From CAZNYG01 sp964577205 (GTDB lineage: Bacteria; Elusimicrobiota; Endomicrobiia; Endomicrobiales; CAIRNS01), in contig CAZNYG010000019.1 in NCBI GenBank assembly GCA_964577205.1, positions 1-30,881 of the forward strand: a stretch of 30,881 nucleotides of DNA, read 5' to 3'. This document shows, one piece after another, positions 23,789 through 30,881 of the stretch. Numbering within the stretch: the stretch's first letter is position 1; each line of letters opens with the position of its first letter. The position numbers were made by a program, and so were the translations under genes. Below the pieces are notes generated by a model that was given only the letters and a program-made list of their open reading frames with translations, was not told the origin of the DNA and ran no database searches.

Positions 23789-25465
23789 TTATTTCTTCCC
23801 CTTCTGCTCATACTGGAGGGTGCGGGTAGTGATGTCGGTCACTGAAGAGGGGCCGAAATACTGGATCGGGCCGGGGAACACGTACCGGTCCTCTCTGGCC
23901 CAGGCGTCGCGGACTTTCGCGAAAGCCTTGAAAGGGGCGCCGTCAAGCCTGACCAGCGCTTTCTGGATGACCGGTTTTTCCTTTCCTTTGCGGCGTTCGA
24001 TGTTCATCATCATCGTGAGAGGGACTCCGCCGCATTCCCACCGCGCGGGATCCTTCACAAGCTTTCTGACGGAAGAAAGATATCCGCTCATGCCGTTCAG
24101 CGCGAGCACCGCGGCGTTGTAGCCGAGCGCGTACGTATAATTCGCGTCGAAATTGGAAGGAGCGCCGCACCGGCCCTCATAACCGAAGAAGTGCGTTATC
24201 GTGGAGAACTTTCCTGTGTACGCGCCGTCCTGCTTCATTTCGATGAGCTTTCCCCTGACCATTTCAATAAGGAGCTTTTCGGTCTCGATCTGCGAGACCT
24301 GGACGTTCCCGTGCGGATCGCGGTCCAGCATCAGCTGCGACGATATTCCGTCTGGCAGAGACTGCATGAGATCAGCGAGATGTTTCGGCAGGCGGGATTC
24401 GACGAAATTCTTTTTGTCGCCTATGGCGGCGATCCCGCTCAGTTCCCTTTCATTATCGGCCAGGACATCGTTCAGAGCGGAGATAAGCTCTTTCATCTCC
24501 GGGATGAACTCGATAAGCCCCTCCGGCACCAGCACGACGCCGAAATTCTTTTTCGCTTCGGCGCGTTTCGCCACGACGGCGGCGATGCCTTCGACGACCT
24601 GCGCGAGTGTCATCTTCTTCGCCAGCACCTCCTCGCCGATGAGGGCGATGTTAGGCTGGGTCTTGAAAGCCACTTCAAGGGTGATATGCGACGCGCTCCG
24701 GCCCATGAGCCGGACGAAATGCCAGTACTTGCGCGCCGAATTCACGTCCCGGCAGATGTTACCGACCAGTTCCGCGTAGATCTTGGTCGCCGTGTCGAAA
24801 CCGAAAGACGTTTCGATCTGCTCGTTCTTCAGGTCGCCGTCGATCGTTTTCGGGACACCGATGACGCTGACGCTGGTCCCTTCTTTTTTAAGGTATTCCG
24901 CGAGAAGGCCCGCGTTGGTATTCGAATCGTCGCCGCCGATGAAGGCCAGCGCCTCGATCTTATTGCCCAGTATGGTCTGTTTCGCCTGAGCGAACTGCTC
25001 GGGGCTTTCGATCTTGGTGCGTCCGGACTGGATGATGTCGAAACCGCCGGTATTGCGGTACTGTTCCAGGAACGGCGCGGTAATCTCTTTGCATTTATTT
25101 TCAAGGATCCCTGAAGGGCCGCCCAGGAATCCGATGAGTTTGTTCTTCGGGTTGGCTTTCTTAAGCCCGTCGAAAAGGCCGGCGATTACGTTATGGCCGC
25201 CGGGCGCCTGCCCGCCTGAAAGCACCACACCGATCCTGACGGCCTTTTTCGCCACAGCCGGGTTTTTCCCTCTGGCAAACGTCACCACTGGAAGCCCGTA
25301 CGTGTTCTCGAACAGGTTCCTGACCGTCGCCTGGTCGGAAATGCTCTGGGTCGCTTTGCCGGCGCGCGGGATGACAGACGCCGGGCCGTTCTTAAGTATA
25401 ACGGGCAGCACGGGTTTGAATTTTGTCCTTTCCTTTTGAAGCTCTGACATCGGGTACGCGGCCAT
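23789..25465 (-). CDS. pfp: pyrophosphate-dependent 6-phosphofructokinase
   Basis: 558 residues, the length of the plant/bacterial PPi-PFK long group. It reversibly phosphorylates fructose 6-phosphate with pyrophosphate, in glycolysis and gluconeogenesis. SGGQAPGGHN (83-92) is the nucleotide/PPi loop. GGDDSNTNA (177-185) has Asp instead of Gly at the position that decides PPi over ATP, and PKTIDGD (205-211) has the PPi-type Lys. MGRSASH (254-260) binds the sugar phosphate, and GYEGRC (about 442) is also conserved. ATG 25465 has AGGAGG nine bases upstream. It is a single gene with its own promoter. PPi-dependent glycolysis suggests an energy-limited, probably fermentative life. Confidence 0.95.
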   Translation of the reverse strand: MAAYPMSELQKERTKFKPVLPVILKNGPASVIPRAGKATQSISDQATVRNLFENTYGLPVVTFARGKNPAVAKKAVRIGVVLSGGQAPGGHNVIAGLFDGLKKANPKNKLIGFLGGPSGILENKCKEITAPFLEQYRNTGGFDIIQSGRTKIESPEQFAQAKQTILGNKIEALAFIGGDDSNTNAGLLAEYLKKEGTSVSVIGVPKTIDGDLKNEQIETSFGFDTATKIYAELVGNICRDVNSARKYWHFVRLMGRSASHITLEVAFKTQPNIALIGEEVLAKKMTLAQVVEGIAAVVAKRAEAKKNFGVVLVPEGLIEFIPEMKELISALNDVLADNERELSGIAAIGDKKNFVESRLPKHLADLMQSLPDGISSQLMLDRDPHGNVQVSQIETEKLLIEMVRGKLIEMKQDGAYTGKFSTITHFFGYEGRCGAPSNFDANYTYALGYNAAVLALNGMSGYLSSVRKLVKDPARWECGGVPLTMMMNIERRKGKEKPVIQKALVRLDGAPFKAFAKVRDAWAREDRYVFPGPIQYFGPSSVTDITTRTLQYEQKGKK

Positions 25466-25502
25466 CGAAATGCCTCCTGTAGGGTATATGGAAACAAGTG
25501 AT

Positions 25503-25530
25503 ATTATACATAAAACGGCCTGAAAACCAA
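25503..25530 (-). promoter_or_regulatory. sigma70-type promoter of pfp with an inverted repeat over the -35 box
   Basis: TTGGTT (25525-25530), 16-base spacer, TATAAT (25503-25508) on the minus strand. CGGCCT (25516-25521) and AGGCCG (25534-25539) flank the -35 box symmetrically and could be an operator or the remnant of an upstream terminator. Confidence 0.5.
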
Positions 25531-25606
25531 AAAAGGCCGGGATGGTGGGCGTAAACCCGGGGAACGGGGATGCGGGCTTGAGATGGTATTAAACGTCCCG
25601 TCTATT

Positions 25607-26731
25607 TCACGCGGGACGGGCGGGAGCGTCGGGCATGCACTGGTCAATGATCTCGCGGATTATGATAAGAGCCCCGGAGAACCCGCTTTCATCCCTGACG
25701 GGCACAGTGGTAAGAAGTACCGGATGAAACTCCCCGTTCGCCATCGCGACGGACAGAGGGACGTTACTGAACGCCTTCGCGGCGCGAAGGGTTTGCATGA
25801 CAGGGGTCTCTTCGAATTTAAGCGGTTCGCCCGCGCGGGTGCGCAGAAGGGAAGGCGCGTGCTTCAGGTCATCCAGAGAAGTTATCCGCCGGCCGAGTAT
25901 CCTTTCTGTTGACGGGCTCGCGAACGAAACAGAACCGTTATCCTGGAAAAGGATCACGCCGGAAGGCACGTTGTCCAGGACAAGGCAAAGTTTTTCATGC
26001 TCGCTGGCCACCCTGGCCGAGATATCTTTTGACCAGGTCGTTTCATGGCAGAAAGCAATCACTGAACTGACGGTCCCGTTGTCATCGTTGTCGGGCACCA
26101 GCGACACTGTGAAGTAACGCTTGTTCTCGCCGGAGCCGAAATACACCTCGATATCGATCCTCTGCCCCGTCTCAAACACCTTATCGACGTACGAAACGGT
26201 TTTTTTCAGCGACTCCTCCCGGCTGATGATCTCGTTCACGCTCTTTCCGATAAAGAACTCCGGAGGAAAACCGAAGGCTTTCGTCACCGAATGGTTTGCG
26301 AACAGGATCCTGAGCTCGCGGTCGCACCTGAAGACGACATCCGGGAAATTATTGCACAGCAGCCGGATCTCCCTTTCACGGTCTCGAAGCTCGTCAACAA
26401 CCTTCTTTTTGCGGAGCACGTTCCAGATGATCATCCAAACCAGAACCAGCAGGGCGAAACGATTGAAAATGACCGCGGACAGGGGGATCATGTGCGGCTT
26501 GAAAAACGCGCTGGCAACAAGAAGAACTGAAAGGAAAACTGCCGTGTGAACGACGGCCGTATCCTTCTCTTTTCTCACAATAAGCAGGACAGGCAGCAGA
26601 TACAAGACCCCGGTAGCAAAACCGGACGGGATCAGAAGATCCACCACCCACGCGAAAAGCGACGCGAGCAGCACGGCGGTAGTGGAAGAGGCGAAACGCT
26701 TCAAATGATCACGTACGGCAATTGTTGTCAT
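25607..26731 (-). CDS. membrane PAS-domain sensor protein without output domain
   Basis: 374 residues. ATG 26731 is the first Met after the AGGAG at about 26745-26749, although the 14-base gap is long; an ATG at 26815 lies inside the promoter and is rejected. Residues about 14-105 contain four hydrophobic segments, with the DLLIPSGFATGVLYLLPVLL pattern found in sensor kinases. A coiled stretch follows, then PAS 1 (about 122-235, LCNNFPDVVFRCDRELRILF) and PAS 2 (about 250-365, LVLDNVPSGVILFQDNGSV), ending REIIDQCMPDAPARPA. No histidine kinase, GGDEF or other output domain follows, so it is either a truncated kinase or passes its signal to a partner. A hairpin (25594-25618) surrounds the stop. 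Confidence 0.82.
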   Translation of the reverse strand: MTTIAVRDHLKRFASSTTAVLLASLFAWVVDLLIPSGFATGVLYLLPVLLIVRKEKDTAVVHTAVFLSVLLVASAFFKPHMIPLSAVIFNRFALLVLVWMIIWNVLRKKKVVDELRDREREIRLLCNNFPDVVFRCDRELRILFANHSVTKAFGFPPEFFIGKSVNEIISREESLKKTVSYVDKVFETGQRIDIEVYFGSGENKRYFTVSLVPDNDDNGTVSSVIAFCHETTWSKDISARVASEHEKLCLVLDNVPSGVILFQDNGSVSFASPSTERILGRRITSLDDLKHAPSLLRTRAGEPLKFEETPVMQTLRAAKAFSNVPLSVAMANGEFHPVLLTTVPVRDESGFSGALIIIREIIDQCMPDAPARPA

Positions 26732-26786
26732 ATACGGTAAAAAAGCTCCTTTAAAAAAATTTGCGGGAGTATTGGAATGCCAGATA

Positions 26787-26815
26787 AGTATAGAATATTG
26801 CGGCGCGTTTGACAA
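26787..26815 (-). promoter_or_regulatory. sigma70-type promoter of the PAS-protein gene
   Basis: TTGTCA (26810-26815), 17-base spacer, TATACT (26787-26792) on the minus strand, about 55 bp before the chosen ATG. Confidence 0.62.
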
Positions 26816-26851
26816 CCCGCTTTAGAAAGCCCTGAGCCAGAAAATTGACAA

Positions 26852-27382
26852 TCAGAAAATTGCCGGCTGTTCCAGGTAATTAAGCAGACAGTTAATTATT
26901 TCTTCGGGTGAGGGCGGGCAGCCGGGTATGTGCAGCGCGACGGGGAGGATCCCATGAACGCCTCTGCAGGTATAGTAAGAGTCCCTGAACTTTCCTCCGT
27001 TCAGGGCGCAGTCCCCCATAGTTATGACGAGTTTAGGTTCCGGCATGGCCTCATACGTCCTGCGCAGGGCCAGTTCCATGTTGCGCGACACGGGGCCCGT
27101 GACGAGCAGCGCGTCCGCGTGTCGGGGCGACGCGACGATATCGATGCCGAACCTCTGCATGTCGTAGATGGGGTTGGACGCCGCCTGTATCTCGGATTCG
27201 CACGCGCCGCATGAGCCGGTATCAACCTGACGGATATGGAACGAGCGCCCGAACCGCCTGCGGATCACCGACGACAATTCAGCGCCCGCAGCTTCGGCCG
27301 CCTGCGGCGGAGGACACTTCCCGCGAAGCATTTCCTCCGTCAGTAATCCTTTGCGCAGGCTGTTTTTCAGTATTTTAAACAT
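26852..27382 (-). CDS. NuoB/HyfI-like small subunit of an Ehr-type complex
   Basis: 176 residues; ATG 27382 has AAGGAA upstream, while the longer frame from 27487 is made of octamer repeats. It carries the proximal [4Fe-4S] cluster: Cys58 and Cys61 in GSCGACESE, Cys125 in MGDCALNGG and Cys155 in PGCPPSPEE. The CxxC spacing is that of group 4 hydrogenases and their relatives rather than the CC pair of complex I. It passes electrons within the peripheral arm to the large subunit encoded directly upstream. It is the last gene of the cluster. Two copies of a 10-bp sequence (CAATTTTCTG) 15 bp apart cover its stop codon. Confidence 0.9.
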   Translation of the reverse strand: MFKILKNSLRKGLLTEEMLRGKCPPPQAAEAAGAELSSVIRRRFGRSFHIRQVDTGSCGACESEIQAASNPIYDMQRFGIDIVASPRHADALLVTGPVSRNMELALRRTYEAMPEPKLVITMGDCALNGGKFRDSYYTCRGVHGILPVALHIPGCPPSPEEIINCLLNYLEQPAIF

Positions 27383-27394
27383 ATGTGTTTCCTT

Positions 27395-27507
27395 AAAGGC
27401 ATTCTTGTGTTCGTGTGTTCTTGTGTTCTCGTTTTCAAGGTTAAAGACATAAATAGTTCTTACCCCATTTCGAGAACTCACGAACACGAGAACTCGAGAA
27501 CGCCGTT
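27395..27507. repeat. inverted phased-octamer element between the large- and small-subunit genes
   Basis: Bounded by AAAGGC (27395-27400) and GCCGTT (27502-27507). Left arm: ATTCTTGT, GTTCGTGT, GTTCTTGT, GTTCTCGT (27401-27432). Right arm, as on the plus strand: TCGAGAAC, TCACGAAC, ACGAGAAC, TCGAGAAC (27470-27501). The arms pair at 27 of 34 positions including the end bases, with a 37-bp centre. Its left end runs into the Shine-Dalgarno of the small-subunit gene. Confidence 0.88.
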
Positions 27508-27523
27508 GACTATGGGCGCCTTT

Positions 27524-29110
27524 CTATAAGTCGTTGCCGGAATACGACAGGTCGAAGCTTTTATTGCAAACTGGGAAATCAGGCACTATATTCCCCGGTA
27601 CTGCGTGAGCGAGCCCCGGCCAGTTGTGAAAGGAAGGATCCACTATCTTGCACCGGTCGATCGCGCCGTTCTTGACGCGTATCCAGTAAAGGACCGGGCC
27701 GCGCCAGCCTTCCGTGTATCCCAGAGCGGTCCCGTCGGCCTGGCCCGTCAGTTCCTCTTTAACCGGGCCCGGTGTCAGAAGGGAAGCGCAGCGCCGTATT
27801 ATCGCGACCGATTCTTCGGCTTCCAGCAGGCGCGCATCGAGGCGCGCGCGCACATCCCCCTTTTCACGGATAACAGGGTTCATAAGAGCGTCCGGGCAAC
27901 TCGCGGGAAAATCCCGACGGAGATCCCGGTCAAGCCCTGACGCGCGGCCAGCCAGCCCGATGATGCCGAGATCTTCAGCGACCTTGCGTTGAAGGACGCC
28001 AGTGCCATCCACCCGGTCAAGGAAGGAAACACTCGACTCGAGCATTTTCTTCAGTTCAAGAAAATCGTCCGTTATCCCGCGCAGCATTTTTATAAAACAA
28101 CCCAGATCTTCCGGGGAAACATCCCGTGTAACGCCGCCGGGGACAAGCATACCTTTGAGATATCTGTTTCCAGACAGAAGCCTGTTCGCGCGCAGCGCGT
28201 TCTCCTTGATGACTGAAGCAAACTGGGCCGCGAAACTGAATCCGACATCCAGCGCTATCCCCCCGCAATCGTTCGCGTGGTTGTACAGCCGTTCCATCTC
28301 GAGCATCATGCCGCGGAGGTAACGCGCCCGCTGGGGGACAAGAATGCCCCCGATCTTCTCCACGGCAGCGCAGAACGCGAGGCCGTGCGCGCACGAGGAA
28401 TCGCCGGAAACGATCTCAGCGAGACTGAGCGCCTCAATCGGAGCCTTTCCTTCGAAAAGCTTTTCAACCCCGCGATGTGTGAAACCAAGCCGTATCTCCA
28501 GTTGAATGACCGGTTCGCCGGCCACGTTGAAACGAAAATGTCCCGGGCCGATGACACCGGCATGGACCGGACCCACCGGTATCTGGAAAACGCCTTCCCC
28601 TTCGACGCGCCCGAACGCGTAACTGTCCGTTATTTCCCCGCGCGCCTTTTCCAGCCGGCTCTCGACAAGCGTGAAATCCTTCCGCAGAGGATGCCAGCCG
28701 CGGGGCCATACCTCATCGTGCAGATGAAGCCGGCGCGCGTCGGGACTGCCCGTAGCTGCAAGCCCGAACATTTCGCCGGTCTCCCGCTCAAAAAGATGCG
28801 CGGAGAACATCTCCTTTGAAAGCGCCGGATAAAAAGGCTCATTCTCCGGAACGAGAGTGGTGATAAAGATCCAGCGAGCGGCTTTCCGTTCCGCGAAAGC
28901 GCAGTACAGCGTGTATCCTCCTCGCGAGTCCCGGTCGTCACAGGCAAAAAAAGCCATGACAGGGCTTTTCATCTCCCGGTGCATGGCGACGCACACGCGG
29001 TCAAACCCGTCCAGCGGGACTTCGCAATACACCTCTTCCAGATGCTGTTCATGCACGGAAACGGGAGTAATGCCCAGTGGAGAGATGATGGAATCAAGTT
29101 GTTGTTTCAT
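27524..29110 (-). CDS. NuoCD/HyfG-like large subunit lacking the Ni-Fe cysteines (Ehr type)
   Basis: 528 residues; ATG 29110 with AAGGA upstream. Residues 1-150 are a NuoC-like 30-kDa domain (ERETGEMFGLAATG, HPLRKDF); about 165-528 is a NuoD/HycE-like domain (GPVHAGVIGPGHFRFNVAGE, HRGVEKLFEG, MERLYNH). Hydrogenases bind Ni-Fe with two CxxC pairs. Here the first site reads AEIVSGDSSCAH (231-242) and the second DPSFHNWPGL (491-500), so all four ligands are gone; the single C240 is not in a ligand position. The C-terminus NIVPDFPVCNKSFDLSYSGNDL (508-528, cut here after NIVPDFP) is typical of energy-converting-hydrogenase-related (Ehr) proteins. It therefore cannot make H2 at a Ni-Fe site; its substrate is unknown. 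Ion pumping is inferred from the membrane partner. Confidence 0.9.
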   Translation of the reverse strand: MKQQLDSIISPLGITPVSVHEQHLEEVYCEVPLDGFDRVCVAMHREMKSPVMAFFACDDRDSRGGYTLYCAFAERKAARWIFITTLVPENEPFYPALSKEMFSAHLFERETGEMFGLAATGSPDARRLHLHDEVWPRGWHPLRKDFTLVESRLEKARGEITDSYAFGRVEGEGVFQIPVGPVHAGVIGPGHFRFNVAGEPVIQLEIRLGFTHRGVEKLFEGKAPIEALSLAEIVSGDSSCAHGLAFCAAVEKIGGILVPQRARYLRGMMLEMERLYNHANDCGGIALDVGFSFAAQFASVIKENALRANRLLSGNRYLKGMLVPGGVTRDVSPEDLGCFIKMLRGITDDFLELKKMLESSVSFLDRVDGTGVLQRKVAEDLGIIGLAGRASGLDRDLRRDFPASCPDALMNPVIREKGDVRARLDARLLEAEESVAIIRRCASLLTPGPVKEELTGQADGTALGYTEGWRGPVLYWIRVKNGAIDRCKIVDPSFHNWPGLAHAVPGNIVPDFPVCNKSFDLSYSGNDL

Positions 29111-29118
29111 ACATCCTT

Positions 29119-29228
29119 AACGGCGTTCTCGGGTTCTCGTGTTCTTGAGTTCTTGAACGGCATGTGTAAAGATACATTAGTACCTTTAACACGAGAACAC
29201 ACGAACACATGAACACGTGAACGCCTTT
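29119..29228. repeat. inverted phased-octamer element upstream of the large-subunit gene
   Basis: Bounded by AACGGC (29119-29124) and GCCTTT (29223-29228). Left arm: GTTCTCGG, GTTCTCGT, GTTCTTGA, GTTCTTGA (29125-29156). Right arm, plus strand: ACGAGAAC, ACACGAAC, ACATGAAC, ACGTGAAC (29191-29222). The centre is itself palindromic (GTGTAAAGATAC at 29164-29175 against GTACCTTTAACAC at 29180-29192), so the whole element could fold into one long hairpin. It lies between hyfF and the large-subunit gene and touches the latter's Shine-Dalgarno. Confidence 0.88.
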
Positions 29229-29233
29229 TGTCG

Positions 29234-30688
29234 TTAATAACTTGCAATGACCCTGACCGCGGCGGTCAATAAACGCGCGAAGGGGCCGGGGATCATGACG
29301 CCGAAAAGCAGCATGGCCGCGAAAAGTATGCCCAGCGAGAACCGGGCGCTTGCTCCGGCCGCCCTCACCGGCATATCGTCGGGTTTTTTGCCGAAGGTCA
29401 TACCGCCGAAATGATACATGAGCGCGCCGAAGACCACGGCGACAAAAGCCAGGAATAACACGGACGCCGCGTAATAGCCGCGCGTGAAACCGGAGATCAG
29501 GATGATGATCTCGCTGACAAAAAGAGAAAATGGAGGAGACCCGCCAAGCGCCGCGGCGCCGGCGATCGTCAGGATGCCGGTGAACGGAACGACTCGGGCG
29601 GTCCCGCGGATCGCCTTTATCGCGTGCGTGCCATACACGCGGACGAGAATGCCCGTTCCGAAGAACATGAACGATTTGGTCACCGCGTGGTTGAAGACAT
29701 GCAGCAGCGCGCCGTAAAATCCCACCGTCCCTCCGAAACCCAGCCCAGCCGCGATGATGCCTATATGCTCGATACTGCTGTAAGCGAGCAGGCGTTTGAC
29801 ATCCTTCTGCACCAGGACGAACCCGGCCGCGATGCCCATGGAAAGGAGTCCGAAAACGATCAGCAGATTGCCCGTGAACTGGGCCCCGATACTGCGGTTC
29901 ACGATCACCATGAACCGTATGATCGAGTACACCGACGTCTTAAGGAGAACTCCGGAAAGCATCGCGCTTACGGGGGCAAGAGCCTGGCTGTGCGCGTCCG
30001 GCAGCCACGTGTGCATCGGCGCGAGCCCGGCCTTGGTCCCGTAGCCGACCAGAATGAAAAGGAAGCCCACTTTCAGGATAGACGGATCCAGCCGGGTGAC
30101 CGCCAGCGTCAGCGCCGACCAGTTCAGCGTGTGAATGCCCCCGTGCTGCGACGCGGTGTAGTAAAAGAGGATCGTACCGAACAATGCCAGCGTTATGCCC
30201 ACGGAACAGATAATGATGTATTTCCAGGCAGCTTCGATCGATGTTTTGCTGTTGTAGAACCCTACGAGGAACGCGGAGCTGAGCGTGGTCATTTCGATGG
30301 CCACCCACATAAGGCCCAGATTGTCAAGCGTGGTGGCCAGGTACATGACCTCGACGAACAGGTTGAACAGGACGTAATAGGCCTTGCCTTTGCGCGGCGA
30401 GATCGCCCCTTCGCGCAGATCGTCACCGATATAGCCCGTGGAGTAGAGCGAAGAGGCAAGCGTTACCACCGCCGTGACCACGATGAAGAAAGCGCTGAGC
30501 GCGTCGACGGAAAACAGCCCGTACAGCGTCACACCCCCGCGCAGCGCCCCGCCGGCAAGGGCCAGAGCCGCCGGCAGGATAAGCAGATGCCCGGCAAAAG
30601 TGATCTTTGAGGCCGCGGCGGGCCTGCGCGCCAGCGCCGATAAAAAAGCGCATAACAACGGTATCGTCAGTATGGCGGTAAGGAACAT
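29234..30688 (-). CDS. hyfF: HyfF-like Mrp-antiporter-type membrane subunit (NuoL/M/N family)
   Basis: 484 residues, with about 14 hydrophobic segments. The family supplies ion-translocating half-channels. Key residues: the Glu of WVAIEMTTLSSAFLV, the Lys of GYGTKAGLAPMHTWLPDAHSQA (here cut at MHTWLPDAH), the Lys of GVLLKTSVY, and the His of HVFNHAVTKSFMFF. ATG 30688 lies 3 bp after the hyfE stop, so the two are translationally linked. No lateral helix is present, as in HyfF/NuoN rather than NuoL. It forms part of the membrane arm of the Ehr-type complex and probably moves protons or Na+. Confidence 0.92.
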   Translation of the reverse strand: MFLTAILTIPLLCAFLSALARRPAAASKITFAGHLLILPAALALAGGALRGGVTLYGLFSVDALSAFFIVVTAVVTLASSLYSTGYIGDDLREGAISPRKGKAYYVLFNLFVEVMYLATTLDNLGLMWVAIEMTTLSSAFLVGFYNSKTSIEAAWKYIIICSVGITLALFGTILFYYTASQHGGIHTLNWSALTLAVTRLDPSILKVGFLFILVGYGTKAGLAPMHTWLPDAHSQALAPVSAMLSGVLLKTSVYSIIRFMVIVNRSIGAQFTGNLLIVFGLLSMGIAAGFVLVQKDVKRLLAYSSIEHIGIIAAGLGFGGTVGFYGALLHVFNHAVTKSFMFFGTGILVRVYGTHAIKAIRGTARVVPFTGILTIAGAAALGGSPPFSLFVSEIIILISGFTRGYYAASVLFLAFVAVVFGALMYHFGGMTFGKKPDDMPVRAAGASARFSLGILFAAMLLFGVMIPGPFARLLTAAVRVIASY

Positions 30689-30691
30689 CGC

Positions 30692-30881
30692 TTATCCTTT
30701 CAGCCCGTTCAACCGGCTTACGTCTATATGAGTGAACAGCCGGTTGATCCGGTACACGAACATGCCCAGGATCAGCACGCACATGAACACGTCGAAGAAC
30801 AAGGCTATCTCGACGAAGAACGGCATGCCGCCGCACATCGCGATCGCGGCAAGGAAAAGCCCGTTCTCCATCGTAAGGAGC
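30692..30881 (-). CDS. hyfE: HyfE-like membrane subunit (partial, 3' end only)
   Basis: The last 62 codons are visible, reading LLTMENGLFLAAIAMCGGMP then FFVEIALFFDVFMCVLILGM and FVYRINRLFTHIDVSRLNGLKG before TAA (30692-30694). MENGLFLAA plus VEIALFFDVF and YRINRLF are typical of HyfE (NuoK-like) subunits of group 4 hydrogenases and Ehr complexes. The 5' part lies beyond the right edge, where the remaining membrane subunits (HyfB and HyfC types) would be expected. Confidence 0.85.
   Translation of the reverse strand, partial: LLTMENGLFLAAIAMCGGMPFFVEIALFFDVFMCVLILGMFVYRINRLFTHIDVSRLNGLKG

Noticed and set aside
27383..27487. N-terminal extension of the small subunit
   Set aside because: The extra residues are encoded by the octamer element and a good ribosome site precedes ATG 27382.
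27395..27507. Octamer arrays as a CRISPR or tandem minisatellite
   Set aside because: There are no unique spacers, units are only 7-8 bp and degenerate, and the arms are inverted; no cas genes are nearby.
26852..30881. A functional group 4 [NiFe] hydrogenase
   Set aside because: The large subunit lacks all four Ni-Fe cysteines, so it is called Ehr-type.

Overview
The window is a 30.9 kb piece of a GC-rich (roughly 55-58 % by eye) chromosome of a Gram-negative, probably uncultivated bacterium. Evidence for an outer membrane is the beta-barrel protein, the Wza-type export protein and the long-chain polysaccharide synthesis genes. A run of 10 Ns at 421-430 shows a draft scaffold. A huge TPR protein, an FN3 protein with a FlgD-like C-terminal module, PPi-dependent phosphofructokinase and an energy-converting-hydrogenase-related complex would fit Elusimicrobiota or Omnitrophota-like lineages, but there is no 16S or ribosomal marker here, so this placement is weak.

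Layout. 1-5042 (minus strand): an exopolysaccharide operon, in transcription order a FecR-domain protein, an outer-membrane beta-barrel, a Wza-type export protein, a fused chain-length regulator/tyrosine kinase, and an O-antigen-ligase/polymerase that runs off the left edge. 5147-6699: a cyclic-nucleotide-binding protein overlapping an AI-2E-family transporter. 6953-10684: a 1243-residue TPR protein. 10884-12266: an HD-domain phosphohydrolase with an HD-to-HN change, behind a strong promoter and a leader of about 240 nt. 12628-13772: prmA with a decayed fasciclin gene at its tail. 13923-18015 (plus strand): a YgiQ-type radical SAM enzyme, then a response regulator and 7TM-PAS histidine kinase pair. 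18128-23044 (minus): tcdA behind a 1359-residue secreted FN3-repeat protein. 23261-23653 (plus): a small secreted protein with a near-consensus promoter. 23789-26731 (minus): pfp and a membrane PAS protein with no output domain. 26852-30881 (minus): hyfE (partial), hyfF, a fused NuoCD-like large subunit and a NuoB-like small subunit. The large subunit lacks all four Ni-Fe cysteines, so this is an Ehr-type complex, not a hydrogenase.

Most unusual observation. At least five gene borders (658-723, 13837-13911, 18014-18152, 27395-27507, 29119-29228) carry a compact element made of phased 7- or 8-bp tandem units, in four of them arranged as two inverted arms that would fold into a long hairpin. 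The repeat unit differs between loci (heptamers AAATTKS and NGCTGAT, octamers AGTGAGTA and GTTCTCGT), yet the ends are alike: they start with AAMGGC-like and finish with GCYKTT-like bases. The elements abut stop codons or Shine-Dalgarno sequences exactly. Conserved ends with locus-specific but internally uniform units look like an undescribed small repeat family, possibly with arms kept alike by hairpin-templated copying.

How the genes work together: the left end builds and exports a polysaccharide; the middle holds signalling and housekeeping genes; the right end encodes part of a membrane complex that probably couples electron transfer to ion pumping.
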